From: Watersipora subatra
Lineage: Eukaryota; Bryozoa; Gymnolaemata; Cheilostomatida; Watersiporidae
DNA: 64,000 nucleotides
Assembly (NCBI RefSeq): GCF_963576615.1
Contig: NC_088711.1
Coordinates: forward strand, 34,398,121-34,462,120
Reading direction: 5' to 3'
In this document: positions 37,701-49,000 of the stretch, in pieces
Position numbering within the stretch: position 1 is the first letter of the stretch
Layout of the letters: every line of letters starts with the position of its first letter
Notes under the pieces: generated by a model
Database searches by the model: none
What the model saw: the letters and a program-made list of their open reading frames with translations, nothing else
What the model was told of the DNA's origin: nothing
Program-made: the position numbers and the translations under genes

Positions 37701-40700
37701 ATGAATGCCGATGAAACTTCACGTATTCCCCTATTGGCTTCTAGTCTTGTTGGCATCCAACCTTAGTGTCGTTATTTGAACTTTATTGAAAGTCATCTGC
37801 CTAAAACACCTTGCATCACAGTAGTGTCTTGTTGAGTATATTTAAGCAAATGTTTACAGTTTTTTCTAAGTTTATCAGAGTCTCACGAATGCATGCTAGT
37901 GGTTCATTCAAGATGAAACTTTGTATTTCTATACTCTGGTTTGCTGTTCAGACAGTCTTAAACAATATCATATGGCGACAAACGAGCAAAGTGTTGAGCT
38001 AACGATTCTTTGCTCTATCTGTTTATTTCAAATGCAGCCTTACTATCTACTCTCTCTTCTCTTTTTTTTTCTCTCTCTCTCTTCTCTCACCGGTGTTGAT
38101 GGCTTACATCAGTCATAATATTTTGTGTGTTTTAGCAATCGTCTTTATCTGCTAGAATGAAGCAATCATTTTCTTGGGGTACTCAAAACCAAAAAATCGA
38201 CACTCGACGAACAGAGTTCATCAGAATGAGAGGTCCTCATGGCAAGGGTAATGTCCTATATGAGTGTCCTATACGAGTGTCCTATACGAGTATCCTATAC
38301 GAGTGTCCTATACGAGTGTCCTATACGAGTGTCCTATACGAGTATCCTAGACGAGTATCCTAGACGAGTGTCCTGGCAAAGAATGTCTCCAGTCTGCTCT
38401 TTACTTGTCACCACGAGTTCCTTTCTTCATGATGAGTTATAGCAGTATTTGGTGATATTGAAAATCTGCTCGACTTTGTTGTATTTTATAGACACTAGAA
38501 ATAGTTAGAGGATCCTACAATATGTGCTATTGTATTTTGAGGGTACTATGTGCCATGGTAGTTTGAGAGTCCTATGTTCTATGGTATTTTGACGGTCCTA
38601 TTTGCCACGTTATTTTGAAGGTCCTATGTGCCATGGTATTTTGAGGGTCCTATGTGCCATGGTATTTTGAGGGTCCTATGTGCCATGGTAGTTTGACCGC
38701 CCTATGTGCCATGGTACCCTACAGGATAAAAATATTCGTTGGTTATAAAAATTCGCGATTTCGCGAACAGCCAATTTCATGAATTATTAAATTCTGTGAA
38801 AAATTAGTTCTATTTTTAATCACGAGGGAGATTAACTACTGCATCAAATTAAAAACTAGCTGCTAGGCTAGTTTTTAATATAAATACTAAATGTAGTTGA
38901 GTTTCAAAACATTTTTAAAATCATTGCCTGGGCTTTGAGCTAACACCATTGCCAATGCATCACATTTCTTTACAAAATTATTCAAGGTTGTCACAAGTTA
39001 TGCAGAATGGCGTCATCGCGAAAATAGCCGCTAGGCAGAAATACTAAACATCACCGAGTTCCAAAACTTCTTTAAAATCATTGCGGGCTTTGAGTTTTAT
39101 TGCCATTGCATCAAACTTTACAAAATTATTCAAGGTTTTCACAAGTTATTTGGCATGGCTTCGTCATCGCAAAAAATCTCTCCTAGTCTTTTTACATTGA
39201 AATCAACTCCATCAATCTCTAATACCAAAGTTGAGGACGATCATGATTCTGATCTGGGCATTATGGTATGTATTTGATTTGCAGTGCAGATACGTTTTTC
39301 CATAATTAACTGCATTAGTTAATTTTTTTGTTTAAAAACTGATCGCTTTCATTAAATACTTCAGCTATTGTTTTTGTACTTCCTTAACATCTATTAATAT
39401 TTTTTCTTTTTTGTGTTTACTGCAGATTGAGAATGAAACAACCTATTCCGATTACGAAAACTAAAGACAAGTAGTAATATTTACCGTGGCAGAAATATTG
39501 GCAGAGAAGCAACCAGTCAACCTAGACCCCTTCATCGACAACAACTCCTTGATATCGCTGCAGCAAACATGATTAAATTATATATTTTATTTCATGTATA
39601 GATATATTATAATTTATTACAAACTTGAGCGTACAAATAAAATATTTCAAATACAAATAAAATTTTACAAACGATGAATGGAGTAAATATAAACAGTTTA
39701 GTCTATATGGCGGTTGTCTAGAGCAATAAAATTAAACTGATACTCTTGATAAGTGAATACTAGCGTGTAATGGCGCTCTCTGACTAGTTATTTTGGTAAT
39801 AGCAGCCCTATATCGCTGTCACTGTCTTGGGTAGATGTTAAAGGCGATTCTCTCGCCACTACATGGCTGGTAAGGAAGTTATCATCAGAACTCTCCTCGT
39901 GGCTTACTATTGCAAAGTTCTGCCGGTTGGCCAGAGATTTGTGCTCGTAAAGGCATTTTTGTTCCTTTTTTTAAAACATATATTCTCCTCGTAAGTAGCT
40001 GCAGTCACTTCAACCTCAATTTCCAGCCCTCCCTGAATGATTGGTGATCTTCTAAGAATGACATATACCACCCTTGCGGTCATTGTGCTTGCGTGTATGA
40101 TGAAAAATCTTTCTCACACTAAAACAAATAATGAAGCGGTAGGGATGGAAAAAATAAATATTGCGTTTTACCGAAGAACCAAAGTAAAATTCAACTAATT
40201 TAGTAAATGGTTTAGAAAAAACTCATTACTTACCACAAATTGTTGGTTCATCAAAGGCCTCCAAATCTATGAATATTTGTGAAAACCTCTGAATGCAGCA
40301 AAAAATTTATAGCTTAGCACGATCGACCCATAGTTGTAAGCTAAATAGAAAACGAAACACGCAATGCGCGCATGCGTAGAATTAATTCTATTGCTAGACG
40401 TAATAGAGTTAACTCTTCATAGAGAGTGACAGTTTTCAGCCGCGAATAAATTAATCCGCGAATATGCATGAAATGGCAATTTTCGCGAAATATAACTCCG
40501 CGAATAAATTCATCTTGTAGGGTATTTTGAGAGTCTTATGTACTATGGTAGTTTGAGGACCCTATGTGCCATGGTAGTTTGAGGGTCTTATGTACCATGG
40601 TAGTTTGAGGGTCCTATATGCCAACGGTAGTTTGCGAGTCCTATATGCCTTGGTAGTTTGAGGGTCCTATGTGTCATGGTATTTTGAGGGTCCTATGTGC

Positions 40701-43700
40701 CATGGTAGTGTGCGAGTCCTGTGTGCCATAGTAGTTTGCGAGTCCTATGTGCCATGGTAGTTTGAGGGTCCTATGTGTCATGGTATTTTGAGGGCCCTAT
40801 GTGCCATGCCAGTGTGCAAGTCCTATGTGCCATGGTAGTTGAGGGTCCTATGTGTCATGGTATTTTGAGGGTCCTATGTGCTATGGTATTTTCAGTGGAA
40901 GATGAAAAAGGTATTATTGCTAGGCGTTGTTACCTTCTATCGAGTGAATTAGTTAATTGTGTTTATACAACTATAATATGTTTAAAGTATGTTTTATATC
41001 CAGAATAGATATTTATTCATGAGTTATTAATACTACTGAGCTGTTATACTATCTGTATCCATTCTTTGGAGGCAGCTTGCTTGTAAATATCTGTGAGTAA
41101 ATGTTATGCATGTACGATCCGTAGCTACACTGTAATTTGTTGTTGGTATTAACTTTGCACTTTGCGAGCTATCACCAGCTCTTGAGTTGTCAGGTTTTTT
41201 TGTAGCTCTCGCTAAATAGTTCATGATGACACGGCAGGAAACCTGAGGAGTATTTCTGCTAGTTAGAATGTATAAACTAACTTGCAAGTTTATATTAGAC
41301 TCACTACGAGATTATTTTGTTACGGAAAGCTTCAAATATAAAAATGTATTTATGGTTCATAACAACCCTTGGAGGTCCCTTGGCAATCTGTATGTTTCTT
41401 ATCCTAGATGGGAAACTATTCATCTCTGTAATTGATGATCAGAAATATGGCAGCTGCTTATGAAATACTTTCTCTAGTGTCACTTTTGAAGAGCATTCCC
41501 TTATTGACTCTAGGTCATGCAGAAATGGCAATCAGTAGGCAAAAAGGTGTACCAGATACTCCCTTGGCTACACCACTCACAACTCCTAGAGCCACTCCTC
41601 GAGCTACTCCGTTGACTACACCAGATATTACGCCTTGTCCAAGTCCTGATCGAGAAAAGCCCCCACCATTTCCTGACAGTAGCTCTGATGCAAGTTGTCC
41701 GAATAACCAGCAGGTGAGAAGAGAAAATCTGGATCACTTGGGAACATCTAGGGCGCTCTTACATTCCCTATGCACGGCCCAAAGAAATCTCGGAAAAATT
41801 GTTAATGGCACGCTTCAGATACTGTGTTGTTGACATAAATAAAAAGAACTTCTATTTACGAATATGTTACCTCGATAAGTTACCTCGAATATGTTTGCCT
41901 CGAAAAAAGTGTGCGAGCAACATTTGTGACAAGTCATTGTTTAAAAATTATCAGCTGACTGGAAATTCCAGATAAGTATGAGATTATTACTGCTGTTGCA
42001 GCTACTAGCACTTTGGCTTCACGCACTACTATCAGAAAACGTATATGAAATTTTGTCAATAAATTTTTCCCCTTCTGATTCAGGTATGTTTTAAATTGTC
42101 AACGTCGTTGTATGCAGTTTCAGTTTACTTGCCAATGTCCCTAAGCTCGACTATATAGTTATTATCGTGAACAGTTTCTTTTCAAGTCTTAGATTTTTCA
42201 TGAGTTCAAAAATGTGATATGAGTTGCAAAATGCACCTGAATAGCTACCAAGTTTAGAACCATTAAATAGTTCTGAAAACCTAAACAAATCCTGTCAATG
42301 AGCTCCATAGTTACGGTCACTTTGGCCTATGAAGAGACAACATCAACTAATTCTTTGTTATGTTGTTAATTGTTATTGATCGTTGCAAGTATTACTCAGC
42401 AGCTATCTTGTTTACAAATTTGATGATATTCCATCCATTTAGAAACCCAGAAAGAAGCTTAGAAAGAAGCACAGCCTAATCGTCATCACTTTTATACTCT
42501 CTGGTATTTGCGTGGTTATTGTTTGTTGCCTTTGTCAACTCTGGTAAACTCCACTAGCATCAAAATAATGTCTATCTGGCGACAGATCAGATAGCACACA
42601 CACCTAAAGATGCAAACGTCATCGGGTCAATGTGTTTCCTCCGATGACATTACTGGGGGTACGTCATACGGAGTCGTCATTTTAAATTTTGAATGACTAA
42701 GCTTATCGATCCCAATGTTATTCAAAGCGTCCAATTGTAATAGTTTTGGGAGATGTAGTTTTTTTGTTCAATTGCATAATTTACATTTTAAAAAACCAGC
42801 TGATTCATTGATTCAAAATTACATTGATTTGCCATTAATTTTCCGTTTTTAGAACACATACCACGCGGAGAAACGGCGCTATAGTGAAATAACTCCTGGT
42901 TCCAAAAGTTCCTTTAAGTGGGCACTCGGTGGTCTCAGCAAGTCTCAGTCAGCCACGGATCAGGTGGGCCTCTGTTCTAATGATACGGGTGAAGTCGAAG
43001 CCAAGAGTATAAGTGAAGGTATGCACTTACTTTAGTTTATTACCCTTTTCTATATATTCGTAGTACTTTCACAATTGTACAGTTAAGAAAATCAAGTGTG
43101 GCGTAGTTCTCCATAGCTTACTGCTTGTAAGTAGAAATGCTCTATTTTGATAAGGTTACCTTTTCGGTAAGTAAGTATAGGAATAAATGTTGTGTTTGTA
43201 ACCAATCTTCCAGAGAATCTAGTGAAAATTTTTTGGAAACAAGATGTGCCTGACCTGGAAAGATATATTATGACAGTGAATACATATTTTAGTTTTCTTT
43301 TGTAAAATAAAACTAGCTTCTGACCAAATTCAGGCATAGCCTGAATCATAACTTCTGGGAAGACGTAAGAGAACATGGATCCGTTTTCTTAAGCTTTTTC
43401 TGAAAAACAAATCATTGCTCCTGATGTGTACATTGAGTGTTCAATGCCTAGCTTGCTCATGTACTTCCCCACCATCTGTATAGCAGCTTGTTTGAGCGCT
43501 GTAATATTCCAGCTATGGACACCCCGCAATGTGTTAGAAATGTTTACAGGGCCATAACCAACGCTATTATTGCAAAGAATTTATGAATGGAACATTACTA
43601 GAAGCCCCTGATTCTTTTGTTATATAATAAAATTGATCATTGAAATTAGGCATTGACCTATGAATAATTGAGGATCAGGAAAGAAGTCACACTTAGCAAT

Positions 43701-45414
43701 TGAAAGTGAGAATGAAATGCTGAAATCAACAATGTAAATTTATTTTGTTCTGTCAAAAATATTAAATAGATTTAATGTTACTGGTTTAATTTTACTCCAG
43801 TGTTGTATGCTAGTTGGTGGTAAGTTGAATATTTGAAATAGATCTCTTTGTTGTGATTGCAGTGGGTTTTCATTTATTTTGAACAAATGAAAAATTGATT
43901 TCAGATTTGATTTAACAAGAATGAAGTAGTTGATTTAAAAAAGATTTAGAATTTGAATTTATTAAACAAATCAAATTATTAACAGACATTTTCCCATTCA
44001 ATCTTTTAGTGGGTAATTGATCAGTTATAAAACAGAAATATGTGTTATGCAAGTAACTTAGCCATTATAGTGAAATTTTCATTGAAGGCAGTTTGGGTAA
44101 TATGACGCTGGTATTGAACACCCAGCCTAATGTTAGTTACAGTGCTCTGTCAATGACACTTTTGGATGCTTAGCTGAAGAAAATCAATTGCAAAATGGCC
44201 GGCAGTAATAGTATGGAGGTTGTCTTTTAATTTAATCGTTTTATCTCCTTACCTTTCAGTTCTTTGGACATTTTCATTTTTACATGACAGCTCTCTGGTA
44301 AATTTGTGATTTGCATCTATTGATTTCATAATTGCAGAAGTAATATCGGAATATGCGTAATCATCATATAATAATCTCTGGATGAATATTATAATAATCT
44401 CTGGATTGTTATTATAGGATGTCTAATGGTTTTTAGGATTACCATATTTACAATGGTAAAACCACATTATTGATGATACACTTCTTAGCGCTGATACAAT
44501 AAAATAGGATAATTGCTGTCTAGGCTTACGACATCTGCTCCAGTAGAAAAGTTTTTTAGAAAAGCTGATTTAAATGGGTCCATGGTGAAAGTATCAGATT
44601 CCAACTTTTAAAAATTTCAGTGTCTAAAATATTGTGGCAATAAGTGAGTGGTAAAATGAGTTGGAATATTTCTGCGTACTGTTATTCTTGTGTAAATATA
44701 TTAAATATATCCAACACATTGATGAATACAATGTAAGGAAAGAAACACGCATCAGTTTTATATTTAGTGATTTTAGAACGTTGTGTGTGTTTGCTTATTT
44801 TCTAGATTTTTTTCTTATTTTCTACATTAAAAAACAAAACTCATTCTCATATTTTCATAAAATTACAAGGTTGAACTGTTCCGTCATTCATTGGCTATTC
44901 ATCTTAGTTTTTCATTTTTCAAGAATGTCTCATTCAAGGCATGTATGTATCTTTCTTTAATACATGTACTTGGTATTGGTTGATCTCTCATGCCCCTCTG
45001 CTTATGCCTGGATCCCAACTTCTTTGTTATACATTATAAAAAGTAGCTTTGTTATAAAATGCGTAGAAAATTATTTTTTATGTACTGGTTTTTGTACTCT
45101 AAAATGACAATTATACTCAACATTGGTGGCTGCTTTTGCCCTCTGTTGATTTCCTAGATGAAATGCACCATTTGCTAGCTCTACCAAGCGGGTAAATGAT
45201 CTCTTAAAGCTCTCTTGATTTTATAGAGCTTCACCAACATCCTGGTACAGGTTTATTTGGTCGCTCTTTGGGCCAGGCGTGGCATTGGTTTAAGGAGCAA
45301 CGTCGAGCCGCTTCAATTGGCCTAAACACAAGATTGACATATGTGACACTACCATGGCACAGAATCATTGGGGATGTCCTTGACAAGAGGCAAAGCCCCG
45401 TTTTATCATTCTAG
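31761..45414 (+). CDS. KIAA0930: KIAA0930-family protein
   Basis: Orthologue of human KIAA0930 (C22orf9), a conserved cytosolic animal protein of unknown molecular function. Ten exons with consistent phases: 31761-32027, 32404-32591, 34368-34478, 36058-36135, 36231-36332, 37429-37569, 38136-38247, 41514-41713, 42853-43018, 45227-45414. Family landmarks in order: MLETIIVERN, EAFWTSIFSKYFL, DDLLFFVR, VYLNLILQQFEYSLTCAVC, SKGTGESLAYPNIYF, EMVCVELVATDRHGDFQAV, GSIRYEALRNVFDSK, EFIRMRGPHGKGHAEMAISR, and the C-terminal RLTYVTLPWHRIIGDVLDKR. From the ATG at 31811 it is 500 residues; from 31970, the position matching the human start, 447 (human about 404). Between the core and the C-terminal motif lies a Thr-Pro-rich linker (TPLATPLTTPRATP) and a Ser-rich segment, both poorly conserved. 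An upstream exon probably exists because the first exon enters in phase 1. Confidence 0.92.
33337..33398. repeat. Perfect 27-bp AT-rich hairpin in a KIAA0930 intron
   Basis: Arms 33337-33363 and 33372-33398 are exactly complementary around the loop ATTAATTA, itself a palindrome. A degenerate wider symmetry extends outward. Confidence 0.7.
35244..35386. repeat. 28-bp minisatellite, five copies
   Basis: Unit GAATATAAAGGTTTGACTGT plus AATTAGCT, repeated head to tail with a few substitutions. Confidence 0.85.
35400..35830. repeat. About 70-bp minisatellite of two related half-units
   Basis: Alternating half-units of about 35 bp built on ATAACTCCTATATTTATAAA and ATAACTATAACACTTATAAA, each followed by a CATGGTATGA- or CATTTGTATGA-like string. 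Degenerate at both ends. Confidence 0.75.
38250..38376. repeat. 12-bp minisatellite at a KIAA0930 splice donor
   Basis: About ten copies of GTGTCCTATACGA-like 12-mers begin directly after the donor at 38248-38249. Expansion here could affect splicing of the exon 38136-38247. Confidence 0.85.
38530..38716. repeat. 26-bp minisatellite, left part
   Basis: About seven copies of GGTCCTATGTGCCATGGTAT plus TTTGAG. It is interrupted at 38716/38717 by a DNA transposon and resumes at 40523. Confidence 0.85.
39155..39464 (+). CDS. Small two-exon reading frame inside the 1.8-kb element
   Basis: ATG at 39155, exon 39155-39265, donor GTATGT, acceptor TGCAG, exon 39426-39464, stop TAA. It predicts 49 residues: a Ser/Thr start (MASSSQKISPSLFTLKS), then an acidic DDHDSDLGIM and SDYEN end. 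Sequence and splice sites are retained in the second copy, but there codon 5 is a stop (TAG). This could be an exon pair of the element's original protein or a captured host gene end. Confidence 0.35.
39788..39965 (-). CDS. Small acidic-tail reading frame inside the 1.8-kb element
   Basis: On the minus strand a frame reads SLANRQNFAIVSHEESSDDN and ends DSDSDIGLLLPK, stop at 39788-39790. Upstream, another frame (in copy 2 at 57300-57400, plus strand) reads RRSPIIQGGLEIEVEV. The two frames differ by a shift at an A run in both copies. Possibly the remains of one protein of the element. Not recognised. Confidence 0.25.
40523..40900. repeat. 26-bp minisatellite, right part
   Basis: About fourteen further copies of the same unit as 38530-38716, with alternating GGTAGTTTGAG and GGTATTTTGAG endings. 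Confidence 0.85.
42443..42547 (+). other. Possible alternative terminal exon encoding a tail anchor
   Basis: After a good acceptor (CCATTTAG) and in phase 0 with the preceding KIAA0930 exon (ends 41713, phase 0), 34 codons run to a stop: a basic stretch KPRKKLRKKHS, then LIVITFILSGICVVIVCCLC and QLW. A basic flank followed by about 21 hydrophobic residues at the very C-terminus is the shape of a tail-anchored membrane segment. Skipping it joins 41713 to 42853 in frame, so this would be an alternative ending. No KIAA0930 isoform known to me has it. Confidence 0.35.
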
Positions 45415-46045
45415 CGTAGTCAATCTTTTTTGAAGCACAGATGGCTCTCCTCTAGTCCCCAAAATTATTAGATCTCATGCCGGTGGGCATATTTCATAAT
45501 TCTTAATTTTATCGTTCTGCTTTATTATTCTAGTCTACACGAATTTAGACAATCAAATTCCAGTAACTTTGCCAATTCACTACTACTAAAGCCATATAAG
45601 ACCTACATACCATCTATTATCTTGTAGTTGATTTGCAAGCCAGTGTTGTACTCCTATTATGCATATACAGTTGGTGATATCATCGTTTTTGGTAAATGTT
45701 TTGTCATAATATATACTTTGATATTCTAGTTTTATGGTCATTTAGTATTGTTATCAGGAATTTTTGAATATCACAGAAATCATTGTATTGTGACCTCATA
45801 TTTGTGCATTGGATATTGTTTGCATAGTGAATTATAATTAATTGGTCTCATATAGCAAATATAAATCCCAAAACATATCTGTATCAAATTATTGTAAAGT
45901 CAACGCGAGTCATCCATCATAGAAATTCATAGCTTATAAATGCATCTATAACACACTCCGCTTCATAAAATGAATGAGAAATGAAGTCTCATGGCTGTGA
46001 AGTTGAGCAGATGTATAAGGATGTCTTTCAGTTTATAGGCCATCC
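45415..46045. other. Shared 3' region of two convergent genes
   Basis: About 630 bp separate the KIAA0930 stop (45412-45414) from the stop of the minus-strand gene (46046-46048). A minus-strand AATAAA lies at 45521-45526. No other gene seen. Confidence 0.5.
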
Positions 46046-49000
46046 TCACGGCTTGTCATCATCCATTAAAAAAATTTCCAAGCCTTCCGGTAACATCTGA
46101 AAATCTTCTACACCCTGTGGGAGTAATATATGTGGTTCGTACATACAACTATATACATATATACAACAATAAAATTCTTTTGTTGAAATGTGTGTCAAAT
46201 ATTGATAACATCTTGGTCATGCTGTGTGATGGGTTATCCAAATTACCGTAAAACCTCTATTTGAACGCCACCTTTGTTTGAACGCCACCTCCATTTGACT
46301 GCCACTATAGTAAAAGGGTTGAAAAATGAGCGCGACCTTTTAATTGAACGCCACCTTCACTTTGACATCCTTTGATCTTTACGAACGCATAATAGTAAAA
46401 GATCAGTAGAAGAGTGTCCACAAAATGATGCTAATAATAACTCGGTTACATCTATAGCAATTAGTTTTTCTGTGGTTGCTGTTCATATCGAAGTATGTTT
46501 TCTAACTCCAAAACTTACAGATTTTTCTTTGAAAGCAACACCATTGAAATAATTAATAACTGTATATAACTATACCAGGCTATAGTAGTTGTTTGTTTAA
46601 CGCGGTCTTAATACTTCGACATAGTTATGTGATAAACAGTTTACAATTGCGATGGAATCTGTAGTACTATTTTCAGACTACAAGTTGTGCTTAGCACTCG
46701 TGCAGCTAAAAGTTGGGCTCTGCCAAAAAATTGTTAGGAGGCTAATATCAACTAGGTCAGCAATGCAGAAGAAGAGTTGAAGTCAACAGACATTGTGCAA
46801 GGTATTGAACAGCCAGACGAAAATGAATTCCATATGAAGCAACAATCAGAACCCAACCTGCTGAGCAAACGATGCAAATAGTTGTGTTTCAACATGTTCA
46901 TTTTTGTTTACGCATGTATTGTAATTATGGTTGGTTTATGTCCCTTGTTCTTAAATACATATTTGTAGCATTTGATAGATTATTATTATATAACTTAAGA
47001 ATTTGCAGGTTTATAGCATATTAGTCGATAGCATCATTGTGGTTATATAAACCCGGCTTACAATGGATTGACGCTCATAACTCATCTTCTATTGCACATA
47101 AAAGTCAGTTTTGGCTGCAAACTGTAGCAAACATATCATTGAGTACAATGAGCTTCAATGTAACATGGTTACATATAAGCAATCTAGTTATAAAATAATA
47201 TGCTTTCAAATTTAGAATGAAATAGAAAATTGAAAGCTCCAACAAATTGCAACGCAGGCTATAAGATCTGTTAATCGAAAGCAATTGATATGAACTGGTA
47301 AAGATATTTCTCAGATTCCCAATGCATATTTATTTAAAGCTCTTTGACAAATTGGAGGCAAGTTATAGCAGATTTATTGCATCCAAAAGGGTTAATGTCG
47401 CTCCGATAGGAGTGCAAAATATAGGCAACATTCGCTATGCCCAGGAAAGGGTTGAATTTAGCTTCTTAAAATTCCGATGAGCTGTTTGAAAAATACAACA
47501 CCACTTTTTATTTGAACGCCACCTTTAATAAAACACCACTGCAGGGGAAGGGTTGAAAAACATAGAGCCACGGCATTCAAATAGAGGTTTTACGGTATGT
47601 AGCAGTACATGCAAGAGAGCACAACTCACCTGCGCATCCATGTCTATCAGCATTTCAAGAGATGTATTTCCCCGAGTTGATGATGGTATAGGCAGTGCAC
47701 TGCTCTGTCCAATATCTGTTGAAAGCATAGGATCACTTTCACCACTCAGCAGTTTATCATCGTCAGGGTGAAAGAGGTTGTTGTAGAGTTCCTGACAGGT
47801 AAAGGCATAAAACTAAGGAATGATTCCAGATTGTGCATCAGTCATGTGATACACTAACAATGCAGATTGTGCATCAATCATGTAACACTAATATCTTAAG
47901 GTAGTGCAAAAAGTGTAGTAACTCAATGGACTAACCACATCATCCTCGCTGGCATAGTACTCCTCTGCTAGAGATGGAGGTCTATGTGGTTCTGCTCTCT
48001 CTTTCTGCTAAAATTTCAAGGAGCTTATCAAATCAGCGCGCAAGTGAGTGGAGAGTTTGATATCATTCATTCGTGAATTTTATTGCGCTAAGATATTTCC
48101 TGCAGACTAAAGACATGCCGCCAAGAGTTTTTTGCTGAATGTCACTGATTGCTGTTTAACATTGTAAAACATTCAATTTTCAGCCCTGCTCTCTTTCCAC
48201 ATACACTTAAATCAAATAGCACAAAATATAAGCTAGCAATAACATTTCATGCTTGCGCTAGAGAGAATTACAGGGTAGTTATTCTAATAATACTTTTGAC
48301 AGAAGAAATTTATTATAAAAAGCAGAGGGTCTAATTGAAAATCGCACACCCATGCTTTCCTTGTTGGTCTCTTTAAGTAAGTTTATTCAGTGCATATCTC
48401 AAATCATGTTCTTCATATAAAGTTGTGTTGGCACTGTGTCCATGCTTTACCCAAGGCTTCCCATTGTAAATAGCTAGCAGCCGGTATTACGTTTGTTTGC
48501 AGGTTACCTACATGTAGATCAACTCATCTTCTCATACGCATGCAGTTTACAATAGTTTGTCAAGATGTAATCAGATAGCAGCATTACGCAAAGCTATTGA
48601 TATATGTCAAGGTTACTCAATTTCATCCCCGACACTTTGTGTGTCATGCAGATAATCTTCATGTCTGCACCCATCTAACGACAATAGCAAATTACTTAAA
48701 GAATAGAGAAAGCATAATATTATTATGCTTTATTATTTATCTTGAGGTGTTGACTGGTGTTTTAAAAAAAGAATCAAGGAGATTGACCAACCAGAAGCTG
48801 AGATATAGCCAGCCAAACATAGGTCTACCTAAAAACGAATCGGAGGAAAAACCCCTCGAAAACCCCAAAAGTTGTGACGTATAAAATCGACTTATTGGAT
48901 ATGTGCCGGAGTTGCGCACCCTTACCTCCATTGCGTATACTGATTGTTTTAGGCTGTGAGATGCGAAACGCTTCTCGCGGTAGTAAATAATTTACAGACA

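Larger units (their letters stand above)
38717..40522 (+). mobile_element. 1.8-kb TA-target DNA element, copy 1
   Basis: Inserted in a 26-bp minisatellite. Ends read CCCTACAGGATAAAAATATT and, on the complement of the right end, CCCTACAAGATGAATTTATT, with TA on both sides. The interrupted unit reads ATGGTA before and TATTTTGAG after the element, so the empty site ATGGTATTTTGAG shows that only TA was duplicated. Subterminal DNA is rich in TTCGCGA. A second copy, in inverted orientation, is at 56862-58675. Two short convergent reading frames exist inside but no transposase was recognised, so it is probably non-autonomous. Confidence 0.85.

Noticed and set aside
45159-45191. Exon-like segment in KIAA0930 between 43018 and 45227 with an acceptor and a GTAAAT donor
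   Set aside because: Including it shifts the phase of the last exon and creates an early stop, whereas direct joining 43018 to 45227 gives the conserved C-terminus.
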